From Bradyrhizobium sp. Gha (GTDB lineage: Bacteria; Pseudomonadota; Alphaproteobacteria; Rhizobiales; Xanthobacteraceae): a DNA stretch of 64,000 bases. The translations under genes and the position numbers were made by a program. Of the stretch, positions 14,902 to 24,201 are shown piece after piece. Below the pieces are notes generated by a model. The model saw only the letters and a list, made by a program, of their open reading frames with translations, was not told where the DNA came from and did not search any database. The stretch's first letter is position 1, and every line of letters starts with the position of its first letter. The stretch lies in assembly GCF_900113735.1 (NCBI RefSeq), contig NZ_FOQM01000014.1, forward strand, positions 1 to 64,000, read 5' to 3'.

Positions 14902-16269
14902 TTATTCCGCGCCATCGCGCGGCTTTACCTTCCAGGCGCCGGCGGCAGGTCGCCTCAAGCCGAGATTCTCCCGTAGCGTCTTGCCGCGGTAGTCTTTCTG
15001 GAACAGGCCGCGCCGCTGCAACTCCGGCACGACATGCTGCACGAAGTCGGCATAGGAGCCGGGCACATGGGTTGCGGCAATGACGAAACCGTCGCAGCCG
15101 CGCTCGACGAACATTTCCTCCAGTCTGTCCGCGATCTCCCTGGGGCCGCCGACCATGGCATCCTGCACCTGGCCACGGCCGGAGAAGGTGACGAAATCGC
15201 GCGCGCTCGGATTGCTCTTGCCGGAGTTCTTCAACACGCCGTCGCGAATGCCGAGAATACCCTGCATGCTCTTCAGTTCATCCGTCGTCAGCGGCGCGTC
15301 GAGATCCTTGGAGGCGAAGTCGTAATTGAGCGCCTCGGCGAGCAGCGACAGCGCATCGATCTCGAGCGGAAGCTTGTTGATCAGCGCCATCCTGTCTTCG
15401 GCTTCCGCCTTGGTCGCCGCGCACACCGCTGTCGTCAGGTTGCAGAGGAACATCTCATCAGGATCGCGACCGGCTTTGGCCGCCTCGTTGCGCACGGACG
15501 CGTAGCCTTCCTTGGCCGCCGTGAGGTTGCGGGCAGCGGTGAAAATGACTTCGCCCCATCGTCCGGCAAAGCGCCGCCCGCGACCGGATGCGCCGGCCTG
15601 GATGATCACGGGGTGGCCCTGATCCGAACGCGGCACGGTGAACGGTCCGCGCGATTTGAAGTTTGCGCCCTTATGGTCGAGCCGCTTCACCTTGCCCGGA
15701 TCGGCAAAGCGGCCGCTCGTTTTGTCCATGATGAGTGCGCCGTCTTCCCAGGTGTCCCAATGGCCGAGCACCACCTCCATGAACTCGTCGGCCTTGTCGT
15801 AGCGGGAATCATGTTCGGGATGGGAGTCGCGCCCCATATTGAGCGCCTCGCCGTCGTTGAGCGAGGTGACGACGTTCCAGCCCGCGCGCCCGCCCGACAT
15901 CAGATCGAGCGTCGCAAAGCGGCGGGCGACATCAAAGGGCTCGTAGTAGGTGGTCGAGCAGGTCGCCCCGAGCCCGAGCCTGTCGGTGACCATGCCCATC
16001 GTGGTCAGCACGATCAGCGGATCCATCTTCACGCAGCGGATACCGTATTCGACGGTGTGGGTGTGGTCATTGCCGTAGCGGTCCGGCATCGCCAGACGAT
16101 CGTCGAAGAAGGCCATGTGAAACTTGCCGGCCTCGAGAATTTTCGCGATCTCCTGATAATAATCCGCCGACATCGAATCGGAGCGCGAGTCCGGATGCCG
16201 CCACGAGCTCGGCAGATTCGTGCAGTTCTGCGCCTGAAGGAAGCCGACCAGGACCATCTGGCGGTTCAT
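14902..16269 (-). CDS. LLM-class flavin-dependent monooxygenase (NtaA/SnaA/DszA type)
   Basis: 455 residues, the size of the NtaA/DszA subfamily rather than luciferase. GGAGA precedes the ATG. Typical pieces are FHMAFFDDRLAMPDRYGNDHT near the N-terminus, GLGATCSTTYYEPFDVARRFA, GRAGWNVVTS, and QAGASGRGRRFAGRWGEVIF. The enzyme would use reduced FMN from a separate reductase to oxygenate a nitrogen- or sulfur-containing substrate. It heads a two-gene unit with the fumarylacetoacetate-hydrolase-family gene. No flavin reductase lies in the window. Confidence 0.92.
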   Translation of the reverse strand: MNRQMVLVGFLQAQNCTNLPSSWRHPDSRSDSMSADYYQEIAKILEAGKFHMAFFDDRLAMPDRYGNDHTHTVEYGIRCVKMDPLIVLTTMGMVTDRLGLGATCSTTYYEPFDVARRFATLDLMSGGRAGWNVVTSLNDGEALNMGRDSHPEHDSRYDKADEFMEVVLGHWDTWEDGALIMDKTSGRFADPGKVKRLDHKGANFKSRGPFTVPRSDQGHPVIIQAGASGRGRRFAGRWGEVIFTAARNLTAAKEGYASVRNEAAKAGRDPDEMFLCNLTTAVCAATKAEAEDRMALINKLPLEIDALSLLAEALNYDFASKDLDAPLTTDELKSMQGILGIRDGVLKNSGKSNPSARDFVTFSGRGQVQDAMVGGPREIADRLEEMFVERGCDGFVIAATHVPGSYADFVQHVVPELQRRGLFQKDYRGKTLRENLGLRRPAAGAWKVKPRDGAE

Positions 16270-16629
16270 GCTGTTCTCCGAATTGCGGTCAGGTTAGATC
16301 GAGGGAGGCGGTCGGCCTTGACGACAGGCATGGCGTTTCCTCGGCTTTTCGCGCCCTTGACGGGGCCGTTTGTTGGACGCCATCGTCTCAAAGCGGAGCT
16401 GCGATATCAATCTCCCGTAAACCAATACAGGGCTGCAGATTAGTAAAGAGAGCACCCTTTCGTCGGAGATTCCCTCCGCGCGACGGTATTCCCGCACGTT
16501 TTTCGACGGTCATTCGCTGCTCGTTCACTCTGATTGGCGGTTTAATTGCCGCAATAACCACCACTTAGGCGATCCCCGTTGATAGATCGGGCAGGGACAA
16601 CAAGGCAGAAATGCCCGGGAGTTGAGATC
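16270..16629. other. Divergent intergenic region without a recognised gene
   Basis: About 360 bp between the monooxygenase start and the probable GTG start of the c-di-GMP protein. It must hold both promoters. I see no RNA gene, no strong hairpin and no credible coding frame. The part nearest the c-di-GMP gene is somewhat richer in A and T (around TTTAATTGCCGCAATAACC), which fits a promoter. Confidence 0.5.
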
Positions 16630-19600
16630 GTGCCGACGACACTCGCGCGCACCTTTGCGGCGTTGAGCGCTATCAATGAAGCGATCCTCTACGCGACATC
16701 GCCGGACGAGCTGTACCAGAAGGTCTGCGACGCCGGGTTTTCGAGTGGGGACTTCATGGCCGTTGCCGTGTTCCTGGTGGAGCCGGATGGTCACCACTTG
16801 CGCTTTGCCGCCGGGCGCGGTGAGGACGTGGCGCGCCTGCGCGCGATCAAGATCACCACTGAAGCCGGCGCGCCAGAGGGCTCGGGCGTCGGCGGTGAGG
16901 CGTTTCGAACCCAGAAGCTCTGCGTCAGCAACGACTATTTGAACGATCCCCGCTCGCTGGCGTGGCGTGAGGGCGCGACCAAGGCCAATATCGGCGCCGC
17001 GGCGGCGCTGCCGCTTCTGTGCAACGGCAACAGCGTCGGCGTGCTGTTCGTGACCCGCAGCGAGCCCGACTCGCTGAGTGAGCAGATGGTGTCGCTGTTC
17101 GGGCGCATGTCGGCCAACATTTCCTATGCGCTGGAGAACTTCTCGCGCGAGACGGCGCGGCAGAACAGCGAGCGCGCGACACGGCGGCTCAATCGCATGT
17201 TCGGCGCGCTCAGCGCGACCAACGAAGCCATCCTGCGCGCCAAAACCGAGCAGGAGCTGTATCAGCTGGTGTGCGACGCCTCCGTGCACGGCGGCAAGTC
17301 GTTGGCGACCTTCGTGCTGCTGAAGGAGCCGGATTCGCACTGGTTGAAGCCCGTCGCCGGCAGCGGCGAGAGCCTGGAGATCGTGGCGCGGAGCCGTTAC
17401 TCCACCGATCCCGAAAATCCCTACGGCCGCGGCATTTCCGGCGAGGTGTTTCGAACCCAGAAGCCCATCGTCGAGCGCGATCTCCCGCGCCGAACCAAGG
17501 GAACGCCGTGGGAGCAGCCCAATCTCGACACCGGCGCCGCCGCCGTGGTCGCGGCGCCACTGGTCAAGCATGGCCAAAGCATCGGCGTCATCCTCGCCTT
17601 CCTCAGCCAGTCCTGGGCCAGGGACGAGGAAATCGTCGCGCTGATGTTGCGCATTGCCGAGAACGTCTGCTTCGCGGTCGACAATTTCGACCGTGAGGCC
17701 GAGAAGGCGCGAATCGCCGAGGAGGAGGATCGCCTGGCGCGCATGTATGCGGCGCTGAGCGCGACCAACGAGGCGATCCTGCGCGCGCGGTCGCGGGGAG
17801 AGCTGTTCGAACTCGTCTGCCAAGCGACGGCGAAGGGCGCGAAATTCACCTCGGCCGGTATTGCGGTGGTCGATCACCAGGCCGAGCTGCTCCGCGTCGC
17901 CGCCTGTTACGGGCCGAACTCGGATTCGGTCCGCAACTTCAAATTCTCGACCTCCGACCAGGTGCCCGAAGGGCGCGGGTTGACCGGGACAGCCTTCCGT
18001 ACACGCCAGCCCTGCATCAGCAACGACGTGCTGTCCGACGACCGGATCAAGCCCTGGGCCGACAATGCCCGCCGCAACGGCATCGGATCGGCCGCGGCGC
18101 TGCCGCTGTTCAACGGCGACCGTATCGAAGGCGTCTTTGTGTTCAACTCGCCGGAGCGTGGCACGTTCACGCCCGAGTTTGTCGAGCTATTGCAGCGGCT
18201 GCAGGCAAATGTCGCCTTCGCGCTCGAAAATTTCGATCGCGCGGATGAGAAGGCGAAAGCCGACAAGCAGCGCAACCGTCTCACCAGCATGTTCGAGGCG
18301 TTGAGTGCCACCAACGAAGCGATCATGCGTGCCAAGACGCGCGAAGAGCTGTTCGAGGCGGTGTGCCAGGCGGCCGTGCTGGGCGATGTATTCGCCTCGA
18401 CGACGATCGGCATCCTCGACGAGAAACGCGAACTCGTTCGCGTCGTCGCGGTCAAGGGGCGCCTTCAGCAGCGAATGGCCGGGCGCACATGTTGCGTCTC
18501 CCCGGGGCATCCGGAGGGGGAGGGGATCATCGGGACATCGCTGCGAACGCGCCGGTCCACCGTCATGAATGACTATATGAATGACCCGCGAACGGTGCAT
18601 TGGCGTTCGAAGGCAACCGAGGACGGCACGCGCGCGGCTGCCAGCTTTCCGCTGCTTCGTGCAGGCGCCGAACCGATCGGAATTCTGCTGTTTCATGCGC
18701 CCGAGGAGAATGCCTTCACCCCTGATTTGGTCGAGCTGCTCGGGCGGCTGGCAGAAAACGTCTCCTTTGCGCTCGACAATTTCGATCGCGCCGAAGAAAA
18801 GGCCCGCACCGAGGCGCAAAAGGAGCGCCTGACGCGCATGTTCGCGGCGCTGAGCGCCACCAATGAAGCGATCGTGCGCGCCAAGTCACGCACCGAGCTG
18901 TTCGAGCTCGTCTGCCGCGCCGCATCCACGGGCGGCAAGTTTAACTCGACGACCATCGCGCTCGCCAGCCCCGGCAGCGATCAGCTCGCGATCGTCGCAA
19001 CCGCGGGACCTACCGCCGAGACCACTCGCAACGTCCGTCTCTCCATCGACCCCGACCGGCCCGAAGGTCGCGGCATGAGCGGAACGGCGTTCCGCACGCG
19101 CCAGCCTTGCATCAGCAACGACTATGTCAACGACAGTCGTGTCAGCGCCTTCCATGCCGCCGTGCGGGCCAACGGCGCGCGCTCGGGCGCGGCATTCCCC
19201 CTGATCACGCACGACAAGGCCGTCGGCGTCATGATCTACATGTCGACGGAATATGAGACCTTCACGTCCGAGTTCGTCGAGTTGCTGCAACGCCTCGCCG
19301 ACAACGTCTCCTTCGCGATGGAGAATTTCGACCGCGCCGACGAGAAGAACGTGGCCGACGCGCGGATCGAATACCTCGCCTCGCATGACAGCCTGACTGA
19401 TTTGCCGAACCGGGAGACCTTCAACGGGCTGCTGCGCGAAGCGATCGACGAAGCCAAACGCCACGATCACCGCTTCGCATTGCTGTTCATCGATCTCGAC
19501 CGCTTCAAGGTCATTAACGATTCGCTCGGACACGAGGCCGGCGATTTGCTCCTGCTCGAGGTGGCAAATCGCTTGCGTCGCGCGCTGCGAGCCAGCGACG

Positions 19601-20745
19601 TCGTGGCGCGCCTCGGCGGTGACGAGTTCGTGGTGATCCTCGACCAGTGCGGCGAGATCGACGACGTCCAGCGGATCGCCACCGGGCTGCTCGCGGCGCT
19701 CGCCCGGCCGATGGAGCTCGCCGGCCACGAGTGTCACACCACGGCGTCCATCGGCATCGCGATGTATCCGGCCAACGGTTCCGACGTGCAGACGCTGACC
19801 AAGAATGCCGACATGGCGATGTATCTCGCCAAGGAGGACGGCAAGAACGGCTATCGCTTCTTCTCCAACGAGGTGAAGACACAGTCGATCGAGCGTCTTT
19901 CGCTCGAGAGTGCGCTGCGCCGGGCGCTCGAGCGCGAGCAGTTCTCGCTGAACTACCAGCCCAAGGTCGACATGGAGACCGGTCAGATCACCGGCGTGGA
20001 AGCGCTGTTGCGCTGGAACCATCCCGTTCTCGGCAACGTCTCGCCGGCGCAGTTCATTCCGCTTGCGGAAGAGACCGGCCTGATCGTGCCGATCGGCCGC
20101 TGGGTGCTGAAAGAAGCCTGCGCGCAGGCGATGGCCTGGCAGCGCCGCGGCCTGTTGCCGCTGTCGATGGCCGTGAACCTGTCACCGCGGCAATTCGCCG
20201 ACGAGCACCTGTTGCAGGATGTCGACGAGGCTCTGGCAGCTTCCGGCATGTCGCCCGTGCTGCTGCAACTCGAAGTCACCGAGAGCATGATGATGCGCAA
20301 TGTCGGACGCGCGCTGAAGGTGCTCGACGCCATTCAGAGCCGCGGCATTCGCCTGGCCATCGACGATTTCGGCACCGGCTATTCGTCGATGTCGCTGATG
20401 AAGCATTTCCCGATCGACACCATCAAGATCGACCGCTCCTTCGTGCGCGACCTGCCGCACGATGCCGAGGACCAGGCGATCGCGCAGGCGATCATCAGCA
20501 TGGGCAAGGCGCTGGGCATGACCGTGGTCGCCGAGGGCGTCGAGAACGCCGAGCAGGAGACGTTTCTGCGCACCCATGGCTGCGACGAGATGCAGGGCTT
20601 CCTGATCGCCAAGCCGTTACCGGCAAAGCAGATGGCCGAGTTGCTGCGGCCGATGGAGCTGGCGGTTGCGCCGTCGCTCCAGCCTGAGGCGGACCTTGGT
20701 TTGGACGAGTCTATGGTGCTGCCGCTGAAGCGCGCTGTCGTCTGA
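16630..20745 (+). CDS. Five-GAF, GGDEF and EAL cyclic-di-GMP signalling protein
   Basis: 1371 residues from a GTG at 16630 with GGGAG eight bases ahead; a TTG at 16579 is the longer alternative. Five homologous GAF repeats of about 182 residues start with variants of LSATNEAI near residues 12, 194, 375, 557 and 740, each with an FRT-rich core. A diguanylate cyclase domain follows, with intact GGDEF at 996-1000 and an inhibitory RxxD five residues before it. The phosphodiesterase domain begins with EALLRW near 1124 and keeps DDFGTG and the final EGVE glutamate. No membrane helix is evident, so it is probably cytoplasmic. It may control the polysaccharide genes that follow. Confidence 0.92.
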   Translation: MPTTLARTFAALSAINEAILYATSPDELYQKVCDAGFSSGDFMAVAVFLVEPDGHHLRFAAGRGEDVARLRAIKITTEAGAPEGSGVGGEAFRTQKLCVSNDYLNDPRSLAWREGATKANIGAAAALPLLCNGNSVGVLFVTRSEPDSLSEQMVSLFGRMSANISYALENFSRETARQNSERATRRLNRMFGALSATNEAILRAKTEQELYQLVCDASVHGGKSLATFVLLKEPDSHWLKPVAGSGESLEIVARSRYSTDPENPYGRGISGEVFRTQKPIVERDLPRRTKGTPWEQPNLDTGAAAVVAAPLVKHGQSIGVILAFLSQSWARDEEIVALMLRIAENVCFAVDNFDREAEKARIAEEEDRLARMYAALSATNEAILRARSRGELFELVCQATAKGAKFTSAGIAVVDHQAELLRVAACYGPNSDSVRNFKFSTSDQVPEGRGLTGTAFRTRQPCISNDVLSDDRIKPWADNARRNGIGSAAALPLFNGDRIEGVFVFNSPERGTFTPEFVELLQRLQANVAFALENFDRADEKAKADKQRNRLTSMFEALSATNEAIMRAKTREELFEAVCQAAVLGDVFASTTIGILDEKRELVRVVAVKGRLQQRMAGRTCCVSPGHPEGEGIIGTSLRTRRSTVMNDYMNDPRTVHWRSKATEDGTRAAASFPLLRAGAEPIGILLFHAPEENAFTPDLVELLGRLAENVSFALDNFDRAEEKARTEAQKERLTRMFAALSATNEAIVRAKSRTELFELVCRAASTGGKFNSTTIALASPGSDQLAIVATAGPTAETTRNVRLSIDPDRPEGRGMSGTAFRTRQPCISNDYVNDSRVSAFHAAVRANGARSGAAFPLITHDKAVGVMIYMSTEYETFTSEFVELLQRLADNVSFAMENFDRADEKNVADARIEYLASHDSLTDLPNRETFNGLLREAIDEAKRHDHRFALLFIDLDRFKVINDSLGHEAGDLLLLEVANRLRRALRASDVVARLGGDEFVVILDQCGEIDDVQRIATGLLAALARPMELAGHECHTTASIGIAMYPANGSDVQTLTKNADMAMYLAKEDGKNGYRFFSNEVKTQSIERLSLESALRRALEREQFSLNYQPKVDMETGQITGVEALLRWNHPVLGNVSPAQFIPLAEETGLIVPIGRWVLKEACAQAMAWQRRGLLPLSMAVNLSPRQFADEHLLQDVDEALAASGMSPVLLQLEVTESMMMRNVGRALKVLDAIQSRGIRLAIDDFGTGYSSMSLMKHFPIDTIKIDRSFVRDLPHDAEDQAIAQAIISMGKALGMTVVAEGVENAEQETFLRTHGCDEMQGFLIAKPLPAKQMAELLRPMELAVAPSLQPEADLGLDESMVLPLKRAVV

Positions 20746-20814
20746 CGGCTGCGATTGCTTGGCGCAATTTGAGGGGTGCGCCGTCTGGTGCCGGATGTCT
20801 TTTGTCCGCTCTTG

Positions 20815-21621
20815 TCAGCGATTGAGGGGCCGATTGCGGCTGAAGAGAAGATAGATGGCGCGTGGGTTGGTGGTCAAATAGCGCCAGAGCAAGCGGCGTG
20901 GCTCGAGCCAGGTGCGCCAGGCCCATTCGAGCCCGAGCTTCTGCATCCATTGCGGCGCGCGGGAGCGGCTACCCGAGAGGAAGTTGAACAGACCGCCTGA
21001 CGTCTTGATGACACCGACATTGGTCAGCAGCGGCGTGTATGCTTCGACGAAAGCCTGCTCGTTGGGTACGCCGAGCGCAACCCACAGGAAGTCCGGTGCG
21101 AGCGCGTTGATCTCTTCGACCTTGGCTTGCAGCGCATCGCCACGAAGGTAGCCGTGGCTGAACCCGACGATCTTCAGTTTCGGATACAGGTTCTGGACTC
21201 GTCTGACCGCCGCGGCGTTCTCTTCCTCGCTGGCGCCGAGCATGTAGAAGCTGCGGCCGGCAATCTCCGCCTTGCGCGCGACGACATGGAACAGGTCCGT
21301 GGTGGCGACGCGCTCGGGCAGCGGAAACCAGGACTGCAGCTTCGAGGCAGCCACCAGCGGTTGGCCGTCGGCATTGATCAGGTCGGCGGCACGGAACAGG
21401 CGCTCGGTCTGCGGCTCCGTCGAGCAGCGCGCCAGCACTTCGCCATTGGCCGAGGTCAGGTACAGCGGACGGCCGATGCGGTGATGCGGATCGGTCGCTT
21501 CGATCATGAAGTCGGCGGTTGCTTCCAGGTCGAGTGCGGCCATGCGGAGGCCGCCGACGGTGATCCGTGGAACGTCGGCGGTCGCGGCCCGGCCTTCAAG
21601 GTTGACGCGGCGCTCAAGCAT
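20815..21621 (-). CDS. WecG/TagA/CpsF-family glycosyltransferase
   Basis: 268 residues from the ATG at 21621; the frame stays open further upstream but that part is a shadow of the preceding gene. Family motifs are clear: LINADGQPLV, SFYMLGASEEENAAAVRR, DFLWVALGVPNEQAFV and GVIKTSGGLFNFLSG. These enzymes add N-acetylmannosaminuronic acid or a related sugar to a lipid-linked intermediate at the inner face of the membrane. The start overlaps the end of the co-polymerase gene by eight bases, showing translational coupling. It is the last gene of that unit. Confidence 0.92.
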   Translation of the reverse strand: MLERRVNLEGRAATADVPRITVGGLRMAALDLEATADFMIEATDPHHRIGRPLYLTSANGEVLARCSTEPQTERLFRAADLINADGQPLVAASKLQSWFPLPERVATTDLFHVVARKAEIAGRSFYMLGASEEENAAAVRRVQNLYPKLKIVGFSHGYLRGDALQAKVEEINALAPDFLWVALGVPNEQAFVEAYTPLLTNVGVIKTSGGLFNFLSGSRSRAPQWMQKLGLEWAWRTWLEPRRLLWRYLTTNPRAIYLLFSRNRPLNR

Positions 21622-23905
21622 ATTGTTTGCCTCGCTGGCGCGTTTGAACAGCGGGGGGAAGTTCGTCGAGCACGACGCCGACGAGCTTGTGCTGGCCGTC
21701 GCCGAGTGCGGCCAGGATCTCTTCCATGCTGTCATTGATGTCGAGGCTGGTCGGCAGCACCGCCACCAGCGCATCGGCGCTATCGAGCAGTCTGCGGCCG
21801 GCAGGCGAGAGCGGCATCGCCGGGCCGTCGAGAATAATGAGGTCATGACCGCCGGCCGCGCGCGCCTGTGCGATCGACCTGCGGATGGCGTCAGCGGCCT
21901 TGTCTGCATCGCTTTCGGTTGCCGGCAGAACGGAGATACCATTCGCGGTCTTGACCTCGCGCGCGGCCTTGTTGCCGATCGACAGCCAGCCGACCTTGCC
22001 GGGTTCGGGCTTGGCCGGACGGCTGACCTTGTTCGAGAGCGCGTGAGCCTGGTGATCGGCGTCGATCATGAGCACGCGGCTGCCGTCGCGCGCGGCCGCG
22101 AGCGCGAAGTTCAGTGCGGTCACGCTACGCCCCGCCGTCTGGCTGGCCCCGACGAGTGCGACCGCCGGCATTGGCTTGCTGCCGGCACGGCGCGCTATCG
22201 ATGCTCGCATGTCGCGCAACACGTTGAGCAGCGTCGTCAGCGGAAACCCCGGGCGCAATGTCGGCCAGCCGATTCGGGTCAGATCGACGCCGTTGCCGGT
22301 GGCGAGAATGGCGCCGAGCGTGCGGATCACGTCGGCCTCCTGGAGGCGGGCGATCAGCGGTTTCTCGACCAGGGACACCGCCGGCGCAGGCGCGGCGGTT
22401 TCGTCCTGGGGCTTCGGAGCCTCTGGCGCAGGCGTACGCTCGCGGCGGCCAGGTTCAGGGGCGGTCGCGCCATTGAACAGATGCTCGGCCGCGACGAACC
22501 AGGAGGCTGCGGCAAGCGCACCGAAGATGAAGCCGATCATCGCGAACAGGCTCATCGCCGGTGGGAACGAGCGGCGTTGCGGGACCGTGGCCTCGCCGAT
22601 GACGCGGGCGGCAGAGGTGTTCAGCGTCTCCTGCTCCTCGGTTTCGCGTGAGCGCTTGAGGAAGGATTGGTAGACGTCGCGGCTGGCGTCGGCCTCGCGC
22701 TCGAGTTCGCGCAGCCGGACGGCGGCCTGGCTGAGCTGCACGCTCTGCCGCTTCTGCACTTCCAGAGCCCGGTTGAGCGAGGCCTCGTAGTCCCGGGCGC
22801 GGGTCAGGTCATTCTTGGCGGACAGCGCGAAGCGGTCGATCTCTTCGCTGATCGTGCGCTTGAGATCCTCGACCTGCTTTTCGGTCTGGCGCAGGGCCGG
22901 ATGGCGCGGGCCGAGCTCGGCAGTCTGCTCCGCATATTTCTTGCGGGCATCGGCATATTGCGCGCGCAAATTTGCGATCGTCGGCGATTGCAGTGCTTCG
23001 GGGATCGCACCGGCATCCGCAGCGGTCCGCTTGTTTGCCTCGATCTGGTCCAGCCGTGCCTGGGCGTCCATCGTCGCGGCGCGGGCGGCCGAGAGCCGCT
23101 GGTTGCTGGAGGAGAGCTGCTGATCGCTGATCAGCGCATCCTGGGTGCCCACGAAATTGTTCTGGGCCTTGTAGGTGGCAAGCGCGGTCTCGGCATTGCG
23201 CAGCCGTTCGCGCAGCTCCTTCAGCCGGCCCGACAACTCGCTGGTGGCGCGCCGCGCTGCAAGGGCCTGGGAGTTACGCGATTCCGCCAGGTAGGTGTTG
23301 GTCAGAGTATTGGCGAGCATCGCCGCCTTGGCCGGATCGATCGACCAGACCTCGACGTCGACGATGAAGCTCTTGTCGGTCTTGCGGATCGTGATGTGCT
23401 TGTTCAGCGCATCGAGCGCCGCGAGCTGCACCTCTTTGGCTTCAGCGGCCGAGGGCGCGCGGAGCTGCAGGCCGATCAGGCCGAGCAGGGACGAGCTCAG
23501 GGTCTTGCCTTCCCCGCCGCCGAATTCCGGATCCTTGTCGAGACCCGCCTGCTGGATGACCTGCAACAGCACGCTGTTGGAGGTGATCAGGCGCGCCTGA
23601 CTCTCCACCACCATGGACATGCCCGAGACGTCCTGCGCGCGGGGCGTGAGCTCGCGATCGACGAGCTGGAGCTCGCGCGGGTCGACATAAAGCTGGGCGG
23701 TCGCGGTGTAGCGGGGCGTCAGGCTCTTGCCGACGGTGACGGCGAGGCACGCGCCGATCAGCGCTGCAGAGGCAATCGCGATCTTGCGCCGCCACAGCAG
23801 GCCGGCGAGCTCCAGCACGCCGAAGCTGGCCTCGAACGTCCGTTGCGGGGCCTCCGACGTGGTCGGATTCCCGGCCCGATCGATCGGCTGGTTGTAGTCA
23901 AGCAT
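21614..23905 (-). CDS. ExoP/GumC-like polysaccharide co-polymerase with degenerate BY-kinase domain
   Basis: 763 residues. An N-terminal Wzz domain with a membrane helix (IAIASAALIGACLAVTVG) and the SLTPRYTATAQLYVDP strand is followed by a long periplasmic coiled coil (about 180-440), a second helix (FAMIGFIFGALAAASWFV) and a cytoplasmic kinase-like domain. In that domain the P-loop reads GASQTAGRS, with arginine in place of the Walker A lysine; Walker A' (VLMIDAD) and Walker B (LIILDGPAM) remain. There is no C-terminal tyrosine cluster. It likely sets chain length and export of an exopolysaccharide, perhaps without kinase activity. Confidence 0.9.
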   Translation of the reverse strand: MLDYNQPIDRAGNPTTSEAPQRTFEASFGVLELAGLLWRRKIAIASAALIGACLAVTVGKSLTPRYTATAQLYVDPRELQLVDRELTPRAQDVSGMSMVVESQARLITSNSVLLQVIQQAGLDKDPEFGGGEGKTLSSSLLGLIGLQLRAPSAAEAKEVQLAALDALNKHITIRKTDKSFIVDVEVWSIDPAKAAMLANTLTNTYLAESRNSQALAARRATSELSGRLKELRERLRNAETALATYKAQNNFVGTQDALISDQQLSSSNQRLSAARAATMDAQARLDQIEANKRTAADAGAIPEALQSPTIANLRAQYADARKKYAEQTAELGPRHPALRQTEKQVEDLKRTISEEIDRFALSAKNDLTRARDYEASLNRALEVQKRQSVQLSQAAVRLRELEREADASRDVYQSFLKRSRETEEQETLNTSAARVIGEATVPQRRSFPPAMSLFAMIGFIFGALAAASWFVAAEHLFNGATAPEPGRRERTPAPEAPKPQDETAAPAPAVSLVEKPLIARLQEADVIRTLGAILATGNGVDLTRIGWPTLRPGFPLTTLLNVLRDMRASIARRAGSKPMPAVALVGASQTAGRSVTALNFALAAARDGSRVLMIDADHQAHALSNKVSRPAKPEPGKVGWLSIGNKAAREVKTANGISVLPATESDADKAADAIRRSIAQARAAGGHDLIILDGPAMPLSPAGRRLLDSADALVAVLPTSLDINDSMEEILAALGDGQHKLVGVVLDELPPAVQTRQRGKQYA

Positions 23906-24201
23906 CGTCCCCAGCTTTCATTCCAGCGCCGCGGGCTGAGGGGTTACTCTTCGCTTTACGCCTCGCACCGGGGATATGGGTGCGCAATCAACGCAACAGG
24001 GAAAATTAACCATACTCATTGAGGGACTATTCACCGAAATGGCAAACAAAGCGTTTAAGCGCAGCTCGCCAAATGCCGTGTCGTTGTGACGCTTCGACGC
24101 TGGCGCTCCCGCAGTCATTAACGGTTCGTTACCGCACGTGCCCCGCGGCGGGTACGCATCCGCCTTGATGGCATCAAAGCCGGCCAGCGTGCGCATCGCC
24201 C
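23906..24201. other. Intergenic region ahead of the co-polymerase gene
   Basis: About 296 bp between two leftward genes. It is visibly richer in A and T near 23990-24060 (AATTAACCATACTCATTG and neighbours), fitting a promoter for the co-polymerase and glycosyltransferase pair. No gene, RNA or strong hairpin was recognised. Confidence 0.4.

Noticed and set aside
11269..16269. Aromatic degradation operon spanning the isomerase-like protein, the FAH-family protein and the monooxygenase
   Set aside because: The genes are on separate transcripts with a LysR between them, and the isomerase-like protein is exported, so a single pathway is not supported.
16525..17877. 450-codon minus-strand frame across the first GAF repeats
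   Set aside because: It is the reverse frame of the real GAF-GGDEF-EAL gene, and its own repeats mirror the GAF repeats.
16630..19360. Five-fold DNA repeat considered as a mobile or CRISPR-like array
   Set aside because: The period of about 546 bp equals one GAF domain and stays in frame, so it is a protein domain repeat.
20815..21942. 375-codon version of the TagA-type gene with a longer N-terminus
   Set aside because: The first 107 codons are a shadow of the co-polymerase gene; the family fold starts after the ATG at 21621.
22667..24022. 451-codon plus-strand frame opposite the co-polymerase gene
   Set aside because: No motif and antisense to a clear Wzz/BY-kinase protein.
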